Source: Dongia_A sp039808885 | Lineage (GTDB): Bacteria; Pseudomonadota; Alphaproteobacteria; Dongiales; Dongiaceae | Assembly (NCBI GenBank): GCA_039808885.1 | Contig: JBDHTX010000007.1 | Span: 94,115-158,114, forward strand | DNA length: 64,000 bases | Reading direction: 5' to 3' | Part shown: one piece after another, positions 34,449 through 43,693 of the stretch | Position numbering within the stretch: position 1 is the stretch's first letter | How the letters are laid out: every line of letters begins with the position of its first letter | The notes under the pieces: model-generated | Seen by the model: the letters and a program-made list of their open reading frames with translations, nothing else | Told to the model about the DNA's origin: nothing | The model's database searches: none | Position numbers and translations under genes: made by a program

Positions 34449-35564
34449 ATGAGGAAGACGTCTGCGTATCGGGCGGGGCTGTGCCTGGTCTCCGCCCTGG
34501 CGCTGCTGGGCAACGCCGCGGCCGCCAGTGCCGAATCCATGGAAGAGCTGATCGAGGGCGCCAAGAAGGAAGGCGAGCTCACCATCATCGCCGTGCCGCA
34601 TGATTGGTGCAAATACGGCGACTCGATCGAGCTGTTCAAGAAGAAGTATCCGTTCCTGAAATTGAACGAGCTCAACCCCGACGCCGGCTCGGGTGACGAG
34701 ATCGAGGCGATCAAGGCCAACAAGGACAACAAGGGTCCGCAGAATCCCGACGTCATCGATGTCGGCCTCTCCTTCGGCCCGTCCTCGAAGAAGGACGGCC
34801 TGCTGCAGCCCTACAAGGTCTCCACCTGGGACAGCATCCCCGAGGGCCGCAAGGACCCCGAGGGCTACTGGTACGGCAACTACTACGGCGTGCTCGCCTT
34901 CGAGGTGAACACCGACCTGATCCCCAATCCGCCGCAGGACTGGAGCGATCTGCTGAAGCCGGAATTCAAGAACTCGGTAGCGCTGGACGGCGACCCGCGC
35001 TCGTCCAACGAATCGATCCAGAGCGTCTTCGCCTCGGGCCTGTCGGCGACCGGCGGCGATGCCGACAAGGCGCCGGAGGCCGGATTGAAGTTCTTCTCCG
35101 AGCTGAACAAGAGCGGCAATTTCGTGCCGGTCAGCGGCGGCGCCTCGTCGCTGGCCCAGGGCGCCACGCCGATCGTCATGCGCTGGGACTACCTGGCGCT
35201 GGGCGACCGCGACACGCTGAACGGCAATCCGCCGGTGCAGGTGGTGGTGCCGAAGACCGGCATCGTCGCCGGCGTCTACGTCTCGGCGATCAGCGCCTAC
35301 GCGCCGCACCCGAACGCGGCGAAGCTGTGGATGGAGCATCTCTACTCGGATGAATCGCAGCTGATCTGGCTCAGTGGCTATTGCCACCCGATCCGCTTCC
35401 TCGACCTGGTGAAGAACGGCAAGGTGCCGCAGGAGATGCTCGACAAGCTGCCGCCGGCCGATGCCTACGACAAGGCGCTGTTCCCGCCGCTCGAGGTGCA
35501 GGGCAAGGCCAAGGAGATCATCACCAAGCAATGGGACAGCGTGGTCGGCGTCAACATCCAGTAA
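34449..35564 (+). CDS. ABC transporter substrate-binding protein (orphan)
   Basis: 371 residues, a periplasmic protein with a Sec signal peptide (KTSAYRAGLCLVSALALLGNAAAASAES). The mature part is a family 1 binding protein resembling iron/phosphonate/polyamine-type binders, with the YYGVLAFEVNTDLIPNPPQDWSDLLKPEFK-type segment. No permease or ATPase gene follows; a strong terminator lies just downstream. It may feed the importer encoded at 28.8-31.6 kb or another one elsewhere. ATG at 34449 follows GAGGGGAAGCACG. Confidence 0.85.
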   Translation: MRKTSAYRAGLCLVSALALLGNAAAASAESMEELIEGAKKEGELTIIAVPHDWCKYGDSIELFKKKYPFLKLNELNPDAGSGDEIEAIKANKDNKGPQNPDVIDVGLSFGPSSKKDGLLQPYKVSTWDSIPEGRKDPEGYWYGNYYGVLAFEVNTDLIPNPPQDWSDLLKPEFKNSVALDGDPRSSNESIQSVFASGLSATGGDADKAPEAGLKFFSELNKSGNFVPVSGGASSLAQGATPIVMRWDYLALGDRDTLNGNPPVQVVVPKTGIVAGVYVSAISAYAPHPNAAKLWMEHLYSDESQLIWLSGYCHPIRFLDLVKNGKVPQEMLDKLPPADAYDKALFPPLEVQGKAKEIITKQWDSVVGVNIQ

Positions 35565-35603
35565 CGAACCATCTCCGTCGGCGCCTTTTCAGGCGCCACA
35601 CTC

Positions 35604-35633
35604 AGGGGCCCCGCAAGGGGCCCCTTCTTCTTT
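35604..35633 (+). terminator. Rho-independent terminator
   Basis: A perfect 9-bp stem AGGGGCCCC / GGGGCCCCT closed by a GCAA tetraloop (35604-35625) is followed by TCTTCTTT. It lies 39 bases after the binding-protein stop. A smaller hairpin GGCGCC-TTTTCA-GGCGCC (35580-35597) precedes it. The rest of 35634-35844 shows nothing that I can assign. Confidence 0.85.
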
Positions 35634-35844
35634 GGCGAGGCGGATGAGGGGCAGCATCTGGCACCCCTCGCCGAACTCGGACCCTCACGGACCTCGCCAT
35701 GAAGCGAACCGATGGGTAGCACGCGACAATTCGTAGTTCTGGTCGTGGCAGATCGACACCTACACTCCCCTTGTGCGATGCCATCTCGACGGGCGCCGTG
35801 GGCGGCCTTTGCGCCGCCTCTGAGCGACAATCTCACCGGGAACA

Positions 35845-36774
35845 ATGTCGCAAGCTTCTACCTCAACGTGCAACGTGATAGAAAACTACATGGAAACTCA
35901 AGGCAAGCCTGAACTTATGTCTCCCGACTTCTTCTATCCGAGAAGAGATATCGTATGCACGGAGGCATTCAGTCACTTTCTCAAAGAGTATCACGCCAAC
36001 TTAGACTATTTCTTTTTTGTCATTCATCTCGTCACCCGCGTTGATGAGGGGCGCGTCCGCGCGGCAAAAGCACTTCTGACTGCCGAACCCGATGCGACCA
36101 AGCGAACGATTTACGAAGGTAGCGCGGCCGATCCGGATGCTACTTTGCGAGAACTGCAGAAGCATTCATCGGTCTCGTCCAGGAACTTGACCAATGGCGT
36201 CGTAAGCGCTTTCCAACGGTACTTCTCATCGATAATCAACAGTGCCGCAACAAAGCGGCCAGAGATGATATCCTCATCACAAATGATACGCGTCGACGAC
36301 ATTTTGAGGTTCACGCGTCACAAGGACTTGGTCGCCTTCATCATTGACAGGAAGATCAACGATCTCTCATACGGTGGCCTTACGGAAATGGAGAAATACT
36401 TCGACGATCGATTGGGCGTTCGAATGTTCAACGATGATCGCCAACGCGACCTATTGAAGTTCTTCGTCGAAGTGCGGAACATCAATGTTCACAATGGAGG
36501 GATCGTAAACGATCTGTTCGCTAGTCGCGTAGGAACCGTTGATGGGTTTCCTTACGTCACGGGAAAACTACTCCACATCGATCTTGAGGCACTGATCAAG
36601 CTGTCCGAAAATGCTATGAGGGTAGCCACTCAAATCGATTCGAACGTCGCCACAAAATTTAGCCTGAAGCGCAAGGCGCACAGGAAATGGAGCGACGCTA
36701 GGACACGCTCCAAGCCAAGCGGGCAGTCGGATGCAAAGGGCAAGATCCCTATATCGCCCGAAGAAAATTCTTAA
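35845..36774 (+). CDS. HEPN-like protein of unknown function (acquired region)
   Basis: 309 residues, no family recognised by name. The C-terminal half contains FFVEVRNINVHNGG with R211-N-x3-H216, the R-[N/D/H]-x(3-4)-H signature of HEPN ribonuclease domains, inside a largely helical segment. The N-terminal half is helical as well. The tail (about 275-309) is basic and looks disordered. Base composition is markedly less GC-rich than neighbours and codon use differs, and the gene sits between a strong terminator and a tRNA-Leu gene. HEPN proteins are frequent in toxin-antitoxin and anti-phage systems, but no partner gene is visible. Start at 35845 has only a weak ribosome-binding site; 35890 and 35917 are alternatives. 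Confidence 0.6.
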   Translation: MSQASTSTCNVIENYMETQGKPELMSPDFFYPRRDIVCTEAFSHFLKEYHANLDYFFFVIHLVTRVDEGRVRAAKALLTAEPDATKRTIYEGSAADPDATLRELQKHSSVSSRNLTNGVVSAFQRYFSSIINSAATKRPEMISSSQMIRVDDILRFTRHKDLVAFIIDRKINDLSYGGLTEMEKYFDDRLGVRMFNDDRQRDLLKFFVEVRNINVHNGGIVNDLFASRVGTVDGFPYVTGKLLHIDLEALIKLSENAMRVATQIDSNVATKFSLKRKAHRKWSDARTRSKPSGQSDAKGKIPISPEENS

Positions 36775-36921
36775 ATCGCTGAGTCAGAGGCACTCTGGCG
36801 ACAAAAGTCGCCTACGGATCCACGCCCGACGAGCCGCATCCCGCGACTCACGGTACACGCGCGAGCGCCCCTTCACATTGCCAAACAAGCAAAAGGTAAA
36901 CCGGTCTAAGAGAGTGTTTTT

Positions 36922-37008
36922 TGGTGCCCCTGGCCGGACTCGAACCAGCACTTCCTTGCGGAAACCTGATTTTGAGTCAGGCGCGTCTACCAATTCCGCC
37001 ACAGGGGC
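36922..37008 (-). tRNA. tRNA-Leu (anticodon CAA)
   Basis: 87 nucleotides including an encoded CCA end. Acceptor arms GCCCCTG (37008-37002) and CAGGGGC (36932-36926) pair fully. The anticodon stem CCTGA/TCAGG encloses the loop CTCAAAA, giving anticodon CAA. A long variable arm, typical of tRNA-Leu, and a T arm with GGTTCGAGTC are present. Confidence 0.96.
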
Positions 37009-37066
37009 CGACCGGGAGGGCCGGTTTCATGCCGCGACCGCACAGGCGGCCCCGGAATCGCGCGGC

Positions 37067-37094
37067 ATCATAGATAAGATTTTCCTGCTGGCAA
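37067..37094 (-). promoter_or_regulatory. Promoter for tRNA-Leu
   Basis: On the minus strand TTGCCA (37089-37094) and TATGAT (37067-37072) are separated by 16 bases, about 60 bases upstream of the tRNA 5' end. In the rest of the 318 bases between the tRNA and the DUF2336 gene, and in the 147 bases between the tRNA and the HEPN-like gene, I see no gene. Confidence 0.5.
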
Positions 37095-37327
37095 GGCCGG
37101 CAGGTCCTGGAATAACAAGGCTCATCGGGCGCTTGCCATTGCAGCAACAGTGCTTTTTTGCATTGCAGCAATTTGCCGCGAGTTCGAGTCGAATTGTGGC
37201 CGGACGAGAGATTAAGAATTCGTTTACTTCCTAGGGATAGGCTCAACCTATCTTATTATTGTAATTGCGAGATTTGACGCCTATCGTATCTCTGAGGGCA
37301 CGGAAGGCGACAGTTTAGGAACCCAAG

Positions 37328-38491
37328 GTGGCCCGCATATCGCAGCGCGACGTAGAGCTTTTGGCGGCAGATCCGAACCCGGCCAACCGGCAGGCGACGA
37401 TGCTGCGCGTCGGCGAGTTGTACAGTTCCGAGCCGCTCTCGGCCTCCGAACGGCAGATCGCGCTGTCGATCGTCCAGACCATCCTGCCCGAGGCGGAGCT
37501 GGAGATTCGGCGCCGGCTCGCGGAAACGCTGAAGTCCACCCCGCACCTGGATCGCGAGCTGGCCAAGCGCCTGGCGCAGGACGTGCTCGACGTGGCGACG
37601 CCGATCCTGGTGCATTCGCTGGCGCTCAGCGACGAGGATCTGGTGCAGGTCATCCAGAATTGCTCGATCGACCATGCAAGGGCGGTCGCCATGCGCCCGA
37701 CCCTCAACGTGACCGTCACCGACGCGCTGATCCGCACGGATGACGAAGTCGTCGTGGTGCGCGTCGCCGCCAACACCAATGCCCGCATCTCGGCCGGCGG
37801 CTTCCATCACATCCTCGACCGCTTCGGCGACCATGCGCGCATCGCCGAGGCCGTCGGCAATCGCCCGGCCTTGCCGCTCGCCATCGTCGAACGCCTGGCG
37901 ACGCTGGTCACCGGCCGCACGCTGGAGCGCCTGATCGGCCGCTACGCGGTGCCGGCGCATCGCGTCGGCCTGATCCTGCATCACTCGCGCGAGCATTTCC
38001 TGCTGCAGTCGATCGCCGGCGAGCCGGCCGAGGAGCTGCGCGCCTTCGCCCAGCGGCTGGAGGACAACCGGCTGCTGAGCCCGACGCTGGTCATGCGCGC
38101 CATGGCGATCGGCCAGTTCGGCTTCCTGCTGCAGGCGCTCTCGATCAAGGCCAACGTGCCGATCAGCAACGTGCGCAAGCTGATGGCCGACGAGGGCGGC
38201 CGCGGCCAGGCCGAGCTGTTCGAGCATTGCGGGCTCGACAACATGTTCCGCGCGCTGTTCGTCGATCTCGCCTATGCGGCGCGCAACTTCCCCGCCACCC
38301 GCGACGGCAAGGCGCCGATGGGCTGGCTGGAGCTGGCGACGCCGATCCTGCGCAAGCGGGTGCAGAACTACGATCCCGACTGGTCGCTGGAGCAGGTGGT
38401 CACCGAGGTCCTCATCGAGCTAGAGGAAGAGCGTGCCACGGGCCCTAGTGGCCACCGCGCGGATTTGCTGGCCGGCAAGCTCGGCCGGTAG
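37328..38491 (+). CDS. DUF2336 domain-containing protein
   Basis: 387 residues, all-helical, HEAT-like in appearance, with the SERQIALSIVQTILPEAELEIRRRLAE segment typical of DUF2336. The family is common in alphaproteobacteria and has no firmly known role. It starts with GTG at 37328. Its codon use is normal for the high-GC chromosome, so the acquired segment ends before it. Confidence 0.85.
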   Translation: MARISQRDVELLAADPNPANRQATMLRVGELYSSEPLSASERQIALSIVQTILPEAELEIRRRLAETLKSTPHLDRELAKRLAQDVLDVATPILVHSLALSDEDLVQVIQNCSIDHARAVAMRPTLNVTVTDALIRTDDEVVVVRVAANTNARISAGGFHHILDRFGDHARIAEAVGNRPALPLAIVERLATLVTGRTLERLIGRYAVPAHRVGLILHHSREHFLLQSIAGEPAEELRAFAQRLEDNRLLSPTLVMRAMAIGQFGFLLQALSIKANVPISNVRKLMADEGGRGQAELFEHCGLDNMFRALFVDLAYAARNFPATRDGKAPMGWLELATPILRKRVQNYDPDWSLEQVVTEVLIELEEERATGPSGHRADLLAGKLGR

Positions 38492-38663
38492 GGCCACGCC
38501 CCGATCCAGCCCCCAGATCAGCGTAATGTGAAGCCGCGCCGGGCCGCCGCCGCCCATATCCGCTTATGGGCGGATTCCCGCCACAAATCCGCCGCCGCGG
38601 GCCGCTATCGCGGTCACCGAGAGGTTGCTTTGGGCGACCCGGACGATCTGGTAAACAGCGCGC

Positions 38664-40670
38664 ATGAACATCCCCGAGTCGAGACAAGCAGCGCCGCGGC
38701 CGAAGGGCCGCCGCCGGCGGGCCTGGGCCTGGTTCCTGGCCCGCTGGAGCCTGGTCGGCGCCATCTGGACCGGGTTCCTGGCGCTGCTGTTCGTCGCCTG
38801 GTGCGCCTATGACCTGCCGGGGCCGGAGCGGCTCAACGAGCTGCAGCGGCGCCCCAGCGTAACCCTGCTCGCCGCCGACGGCTCGCTGATCGCCTCCTAT
38901 GGCGATCTGTTCGGCGACACGGTGCGGCTGGCCGATCTGCCGCCCTATCTGCCCGAGGCGGTGCTGGCCACCGAGGATCGCCGCTTCTACGACCATTTCG
39001 GCCTCGACCTGCGCGGCATCGCGCGGGCGATCTACGTCAACCTCAGCAGCGGCGAGCTGGTGCAGGGCGGCAGCACCATCACCCAGCAGGTGGCGAAGAA
39101 CCTGTTCCTCACCCCCGAGCGCAGCCTGCACCGCAAGGGCCAGGAGATGCTGCTGGCGCTGTGGCTGGAGAAGACCTTCACCAAGGACGAGATCCTCGAG
39201 CTCTATCTGAACCGCGTCTATTTCGGCGCCGGCACCTATGGCGTCGATGCCGCGGCGCGCAAGTATTTCGGCCGCTCGGCGCGCGAGGTGAGCGTGTTCG
39301 AGGCGGCCATGCTGGCCGGCATGCTGAAGGCGCCGTCGCGCTACAACCCGTTCAACGACAAAGACCTGGCGCGGTCACGGGCGCGGCTGGTGATCGCCAA
39401 CATGGTCGCCGCCGGCCAGCTCTCCGAGGAGGAGGCGCAGGCGATCTCGGAAGCCTCGGCGCCCTCTGTGGCGCCGGAGACCCGGAGCCAGATCGGCCAG
39501 TATTTCGCCGACTGGGTGATCGACCAGGTCTCGTCCTATGTCGGCGGCGCCGACCAGGACCTGGTGGTGCAGACGACCCTGGACCCGAAGCTGCAGCGCG
39601 AGGCCGAGGCGACGCTGAACCAGGTGCTGGCCGAGCGCGGCGCGCAGATGAAGGCGAGCCAGGGCGCGCTGGTGGCGATGCGGCCCGACGGCGCGGTGGT
39701 GGCGCTGGTCGGCGGCACCGACTACCGCGCCACCCAGTTCAACCGCGCCACCCAGGCGCTGCGCCAGCCGGGCTCGGCCTTCAAGGCCTTCGTCTTCCTC
39801 ACCGCCTTCGAGAACGGCTTCACCCCGACGCAGAACTTCGTCGACGGGCCGATCCGCATCGGCAACTGGTCGCCCGGCAACTACCAGGACAAGTTCTACG
39901 GCAAGGTGACGCTGCGCGAGGCCTTCGCCCGCTCGCTCAACAGCGTCGCCATCCAGCTTTCAGAGAAAGTCGGCCGCAAGCGCGTGGTGGAAACCGCGCT
40001 GCGCCTCGGCATCACCGAGCCGCTGGATTCGACGCCGGCCGTGGCGCTGGGCGTCAGCGAGACGACCCTGCTGGAGATGACCGGCGCCTACGCCACCTTC
40101 GCCAATCTCGGCAACGGGGTGTGGCCGCGCGGCATCGATCGCATCACCGCGCGCGACGGCACGGTGATCTACGAGCGGCTCGGCTCCGGCCCCGGCGAGG
40201 TGGCGAGCGGCCAGGCGGTGCGCAAGATGCTGGACGTGATGCAGGCGACGGTGGAGTGGGGCACCGCCAAGAAGGCCAAGCAGGATCGCCCGGTCTATGG
40301 CAAGACCGGCACCAGCCAGAGCTTCCGCGATGCGTGGTTCATCGGCCTGAGCCGCGACCTGGTGGCCGGCGTCTGGGTCGGCAACGACGACAACACGCCG
40401 ATGGACAAGGTCACCGGCGGCACGCTGCCGGTCGCCATCTGGCACGATTTCATGGCCCAGGCCCTGGCCGGCACGCCGCCGGAGGATGTGCGCCGGCCGC
40501 AGCAGATCGAGGCGGTGGCGATCGCCACGCCCGGCGACACCGGCGAGGCGCGGACGCCCGAGGAAGACGGCTCCTGGATCGAGAAGCTGCTGAACGGCGG
40601 ATCCGCCGACGGCGCCAAGCAGAAGCAGCAGAAGACCGGCCTGCGCCCGACCCAGGGCAACAACAAATAG
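38664..40670 (+). CDS. Penicillin-binding protein 1A-type peptidoglycan synthase
   Basis: 668 residues. A short Arg-rich cytoplasmic tail, one membrane helix (about 25-48), a GT51 glycosyltransferase domain with ATEDRRFYDHFG (Glu near 103) and QGGSTITQQVAKNL, then a transpeptidase domain with SxxK (GSAFKAF, about S370), SxN (RSLNSVA) and KTG (YGKTGTSQ, about 546). It polymerises lipid II and cross-links peptidoglycan at the outer face of the inner membrane. The C-terminal tail is charged (KQKQQKTGLRP). Starts 172 bases after the DUF2336 gene. Confidence 0.93.
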   Translation: MNIPESRQAAPRPKGRRRRAWAWFLARWSLVGAIWTGFLALLFVAWCAYDLPGPERLNELQRRPSVTLLAADGSLIASYGDLFGDTVRLADLPPYLPEAVLATEDRRFYDHFGLDLRGIARAIYVNLSSGELVQGGSTITQQVAKNLFLTPERSLHRKGQEMLLALWLEKTFTKDEILELYLNRVYFGAGTYGVDAAARKYFGRSAREVSVFEAAMLAGMLKAPSRYNPFNDKDLARSRARLVIANMVAAGQLSEEEAQAISEASAPSVAPETRSQIGQYFADWVIDQVSSYVGGADQDLVVQTTLDPKLQREAEATLNQVLAERGAQMKASQGALVAMRPDGAVVALVGGTDYRATQFNRATQALRQPGSAFKAFVFLTAFENGFTPTQNFVDGPIRIGNWSPGNYQDKFYGKVTLREAFARSLNSVAIQLSEKVGRKRVVETALRLGITEPLDSTPAVALGVSETTLLEMTGAYATFANLGNGVWPRGIDRITARDGTVIYERLGSGPGEVASGQAVRKMLDVMQATVEWGTAKKAKQDRPVYGKTGTSQSFRDAWFIGLSRDLVAGVWVGNDDNTPMDKVTGGTLPVAIWHDFMAQALAGTPPEDVRRPQQIEAVAIATPGDTGEARTPEEDGSWIEKLLNGGSADGAKQKQQKTGLRPTQGNNK

Positions 40671-40703
40671 CCGGCTTCGCCGCGCTGCCCACGCACGCTC
40701 CCG

Positions 40704-40880
40704 CGTCATCCCGGCCTTGAGCCGGGGTCCATGGCGCAGCCGCGAGGACGGCGCAAGGGGCGATCCGTTCGTGCTTTCGAGAAATGGATCCCGGCTCGAG
40801 GCCGGGATGACGGGCGAAGCGTTGCGCGGTCAGTGCGCAATCCCCTGTCGTCAGCGCCGGGTCAAGCCCGGGCACGACGA
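40704..40880. repeat. Palindromic intergenic element (CGTCAT...CCCGG family)
   Basis: Inverted arms CGTCATCCCGGCC... (40704-40732) and ...GGCCGGGATGACG (40784-40812) flank about 50 bases. A further short hairpin TCGTCAGCGCCGGG...CACGACGA (40848-40880) follows. Similar elements occur at 53251-53341 and 55696-55784. It fills the gap between the PBP1A gene and the convergent M16 gene and could form a long RNA hairpin terminating both. Confidence 0.8.
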
Positions 40881-40903
40881 ACCGGAAAAGCGCGCGGTGC
40901 GGC

Positions 40904-42259
40904 TCAGTTCTGCGCCGCCGGGGCCTTCACCACTTCGGCGCCGTCGAGCGGGATCTGCGCCACCGGGCCGACGACGATGAAGCTCAGCTGGTCGGCATGC
41001 AGCAGCTTGGCGGCGACACGGCGGACGTCGTCCTCCGTCACCGCGGCGATCTCCTTCTGCCGGCGCTCGACATAGTCGATGCCGAGTTCCTCCAGCTGCA
41101 GGCCGCGCAGGGCCTGCGCCGCGCTCATGGTACTGGTGAAATTGCGCGGGTAATAGCCCATCAGATAGGTCTTGGCGTCGGCCAGTTCCTGCGCGCTCGG
41201 GCCTTCCTTGGCCATGCGCGCCCATTCGGCGCGCACGATGTCGACGGCGCCCACCACCTTGTCCGGATCGGTCTGGAACTGCCCGGCGATCAGGCCGCCG
41301 GCATCCATGGTCCACAAATCGCTGCCGATGCCATAGACCAGGCCGCGCTTCTCGCGCACCTCGTTCATCAGGCGCGAGGAGAAACCGCCGCCGCCCAGCA
41401 CGTAATTGGCGAGGTAGGCGGGGAAGAAGTCCGGATCGCTGCGCTTGATCCCGGGCTGGGCGAACAGGATGGTGGCCTGCGGCGCGGCGAAATCCACCAC
41501 GCGCGCGCGGCCCTTCTCCGGCAGCTTCAGCGGCGGCAGATCGCCCAGCTCCGCCGTCCGCGGCAGGGCGCCGAAAGCCGCGTTGGCCCAGGCTTTGGCC
41601 GCGGCGGCGTCGATGTCGCCGACGATCGAGACATGCAGCCGGTCGCGCACGAAACGGCGGGCGACGAAATCCTTGAGGTCGGCGGCGGTCAGCGCCGTGA
41701 CGGATTCCGCGGTGCCGTTCGCCGGCCGGCCATAGGGATGGCCGTCCAGCATCATCTCATCCAGGTTGCGGCCGGCGATGGTGCCGGGGTCGCCCTCGCC
41801 CTGGGCGATCTCGATCAGCAGGCCGTTGCGGATGCGCTCCAGCGGCTCGGGGTCGAAACGCGGCCTGGTCAAGGCGAGGTTCAGCAGGTTGGCGGCGATG
41901 TCCTTGTCCTTGGACAGGAAGCGCAGGTCGCCGGTGAAGTCGTCCTGGCCGGAGGAGAAGCGGAAATCGATGCCGTGCTCGTTCAGCTGCTTCTGGAAGG
42001 CGGCGGAATCAAGATCGCCAGCCCCCTCGTCGAACAGCCCGGAGGCCAGTTCCGCCAGCCCCTCCTTGCCCGCGGGATCGTAGCCCGAGCCGCCCTTGAC
42101 GCCGAAGGCGACCGAGACGATCGGGTTGGCGTGATCCTCGACCAGCCACAGCTCGATGCCGGCATCGTTGGGAACGTTCCGGATATCCAGCGCCACGGCG
42201 AGCCGCGGCGCCAGCAGCAGCGCCAGGACCAGCGCATATTTCGCCATCACGCGCATCAT
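40904..42259 (-). CDS. M16-family peptidase-like protein, inactive partner
   Basis: 451 residues with an N-terminal signal peptide (LVLALLLAPRLAVA). M16 fold, but the zinc motif HxxEH is absent: the equivalent position reads LAELASGLFDEG. The C-terminal arginine/tyrosine segment SSRLMNEVREKRGLVYG, needed for substrate binding, is retained. In bacteria such subunits pair with an active M16 partner, here encoded just upstream with a four-base overlap. Expected location: periplasm. Ends in an Ala-rich tail. Confidence 0.9.
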   Translation of the reverse strand: MMRVMAKYALVLALLLAPRLAVALDIRNVPNDAGIELWLVEDHANPIVSVAFGVKGGSGYDPAGKEGLAELASGLFDEGAGDLDSAAFQKQLNEHGIDFRFSSGQDDFTGDLRFLSKDKDIAANLLNLALTRPRFDPEPLERIRNGLLIEIAQGEGDPGTIAGRNLDEMMLDGHPYGRPANGTAESVTALTAADLKDFVARRFVRDRLHVSIVGDIDAAAAKAWANAAFGALPRTAELGDLPPLKLPEKGRARVVDFAAPQATILFAQPGIKRSDPDFFPAYLANYVLGGGGFSSRLMNEVREKRGLVYGIGSDLWTMDAGGLIAGQFQTDPDKVVGAVDIVRAEWARMAKEGPSAQELADAKTYLMGYYPRNFTSTMSAAQALRGLQLEELGIDYVERRQKEIAAVTEDDVRRVAAKLLHADQLSFIVVGPVAQIPLDGAEVVKAPAAQN

Positions 42260-43689
42260 TGGCTGGCCTCCTGCCGCGCCTTCGGCAGCAGCGTGCCGGT
42301 CACCGAATTCTCCGCGCGCAGGTATTTCCGCGCCGCGTCCATCACCTGGTCCTTGGTCACCGCCTCGATCCGCTCCGGCCAGGCCTGCACGTCCGCGAGC
42401 TTGCGGCCCTTGGCCAGGGCGCCGGCGATCAGGAAGGTCGGCCCGCCGATGCTGTCGCGCGACTTGATCGCGTCGATCTGGAGCCGCTGCTTGGCGTCGG
42501 CCAGCTCGGCATCGGTGATGCCGTCCTTCAGCAACGCCGCGATCTCGCCGTCCAGCGCCTGCTCCATCGCCGCCATGTCGCCGCCCTGGCGCGGCGTGCC
42601 GTAGAAGGTGAAGGTGTCGAGGTCGTAGTCTTCGCCGCTATAGCTGGCGCCGGCGCTGAGCGCGGATTTCTGCTCGACCACCATGTGCTGGTAGAGCCGG
42701 CCGGCCGAACCGCCGCCGAGGATTTCCGCCAGCACCGTCAACGCATAGGGTTCCGCGCGCCGCGCCACATCGGATGGCGCCGCGCCGCTCTCGACGATGC
42801 GGAAGCTCGGCGCCAGATAGCGGCGCAGCAGATAGGGCTGGCGCACCCGCTCGTCGGCGAGCGTCAGGCGCCGCGCCGCGGCCGGCGGCGGCTCCTGCAG
42901 CCGGTTCCGGGTCACCGGGTCGTGCGCCGGGATGGGGCCGAAATTCTTCTCCGCCAGCTTGCGCACCTCGTCCACGGTGACGTCGCCGCCGACGACGAGC
43001 ACCGCGTTGTTGGGCGCGTAGAAGCGGTGATAGAAGTCGATCGCGTCCTGGGTGGTGTATTGCTCCATCTCGTGCCGCCAGCCGATCACCGGCAGGCGAT
43101 AGGGATGGTTGAGGTAGAGCGCCGCGTCCATCGCCTCCTGCAGCCGGGCGCCGGGCTCGTTGTCGATGCGCTCCAGCCGCTCCTGGATGATGACGTCGCG
43201 CTCGGGCAGCACGATCGGATCGCTGAGCTGCAAGTTGACCATGCGGTCCGCCTCCATCCCCATCACCAGGTCGAGATGCTCCTTGGCGATCTCCTGGTGG
43301 AAGACGGTGACGTCCTGCGTGGTGAAGGCGTTGTCGCTGCCGCCGCGCTTGTCGATCTCCTTGCTGAACTGGCCCTGGGCCAGCTTCTTGGTGCCCTTGA
43401 ACATCAGATGCTCGAGGAAATGGGCGATGCCGTTCTTGCCCGGCAGGCCGTCGGCGGCGCCGACCTTGTAGGCCACCGCCTGCACCACCACGGGCGAGAG
43501 GTGGTTGGGCACCACCACGACCTCCAGGCCGTTGGCGAGGGTGAACTCCTCCGCCTCGAAAATCTGCGCGCGGGCGTCGTGGACCGGCAGCGGCAGGGGC
43601 GCCAGGGAGATGGTCACGCCGATGGCCAAAGCGGCAAGCAAAAGGCCGGCGGCCTTCGCCGCCGGCCTGGACCGGATTTGCTGTGTCAT
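42256..43689 (-). CDS. M16-family zinc metallopeptidase, active subunit
   Basis: 477 residues: signal peptide (AAGLLLAALAIGVTISLAPLP), then the catalytic motif HFLEH (HxxEH) followed by LMFKGT and a downstream glutamate near residue 150 (EMEADRM region). It degrades peptides in the periplasm together with the inactive partner. ATG at 43689 is chosen; an upstream in-frame stretch belongs to the DUF3035 gene read in another frame. Four bases separate it from the DUF3035 stop, so the three genes are cotranscribed. Confidence 0.92.
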   Translation of the reverse strand: MTQQIRSRPAAKAAGLLLAALAIGVTISLAPLPLPVHDARAQIFEAEEFTLANGLEVVVVPNHLSPVVVQAVAYKVGAADGLPGKNGIAHFLEHLMFKGTKKLAQGQFSKEIDKRGGSDNAFTTQDVTVFHQEIAKEHLDLVMGMEADRMVNLQLSDPIVLPERDVIIQERLERIDNEPGARLQEAMDAALYLNHPYRLPVIGWRHEMEQYTTQDAIDFYHRFYAPNNAVLVVGGDVTVDEVRKLAEKNFGPIPAHDPVTRNRLQEPPPAAARRLTLADERVRQPYLLRRYLAPSFRIVESGAAPSDVARRAEPYALTVLAEILGGGSAGRLYQHMVVEQKSALSAGASYSGEDYDLDTFTFYGTPRQGGDMAAMEQALDGEIAALLKDGITDAELADAKQRLQIDAIKSRDSIGGPTFLIAGALAKGRKLADVQAWPERIEAVTKDQVMDAARKYLRAENSVTGTLLPKARQEASQ

Positions 43690-43693
43690 GATT

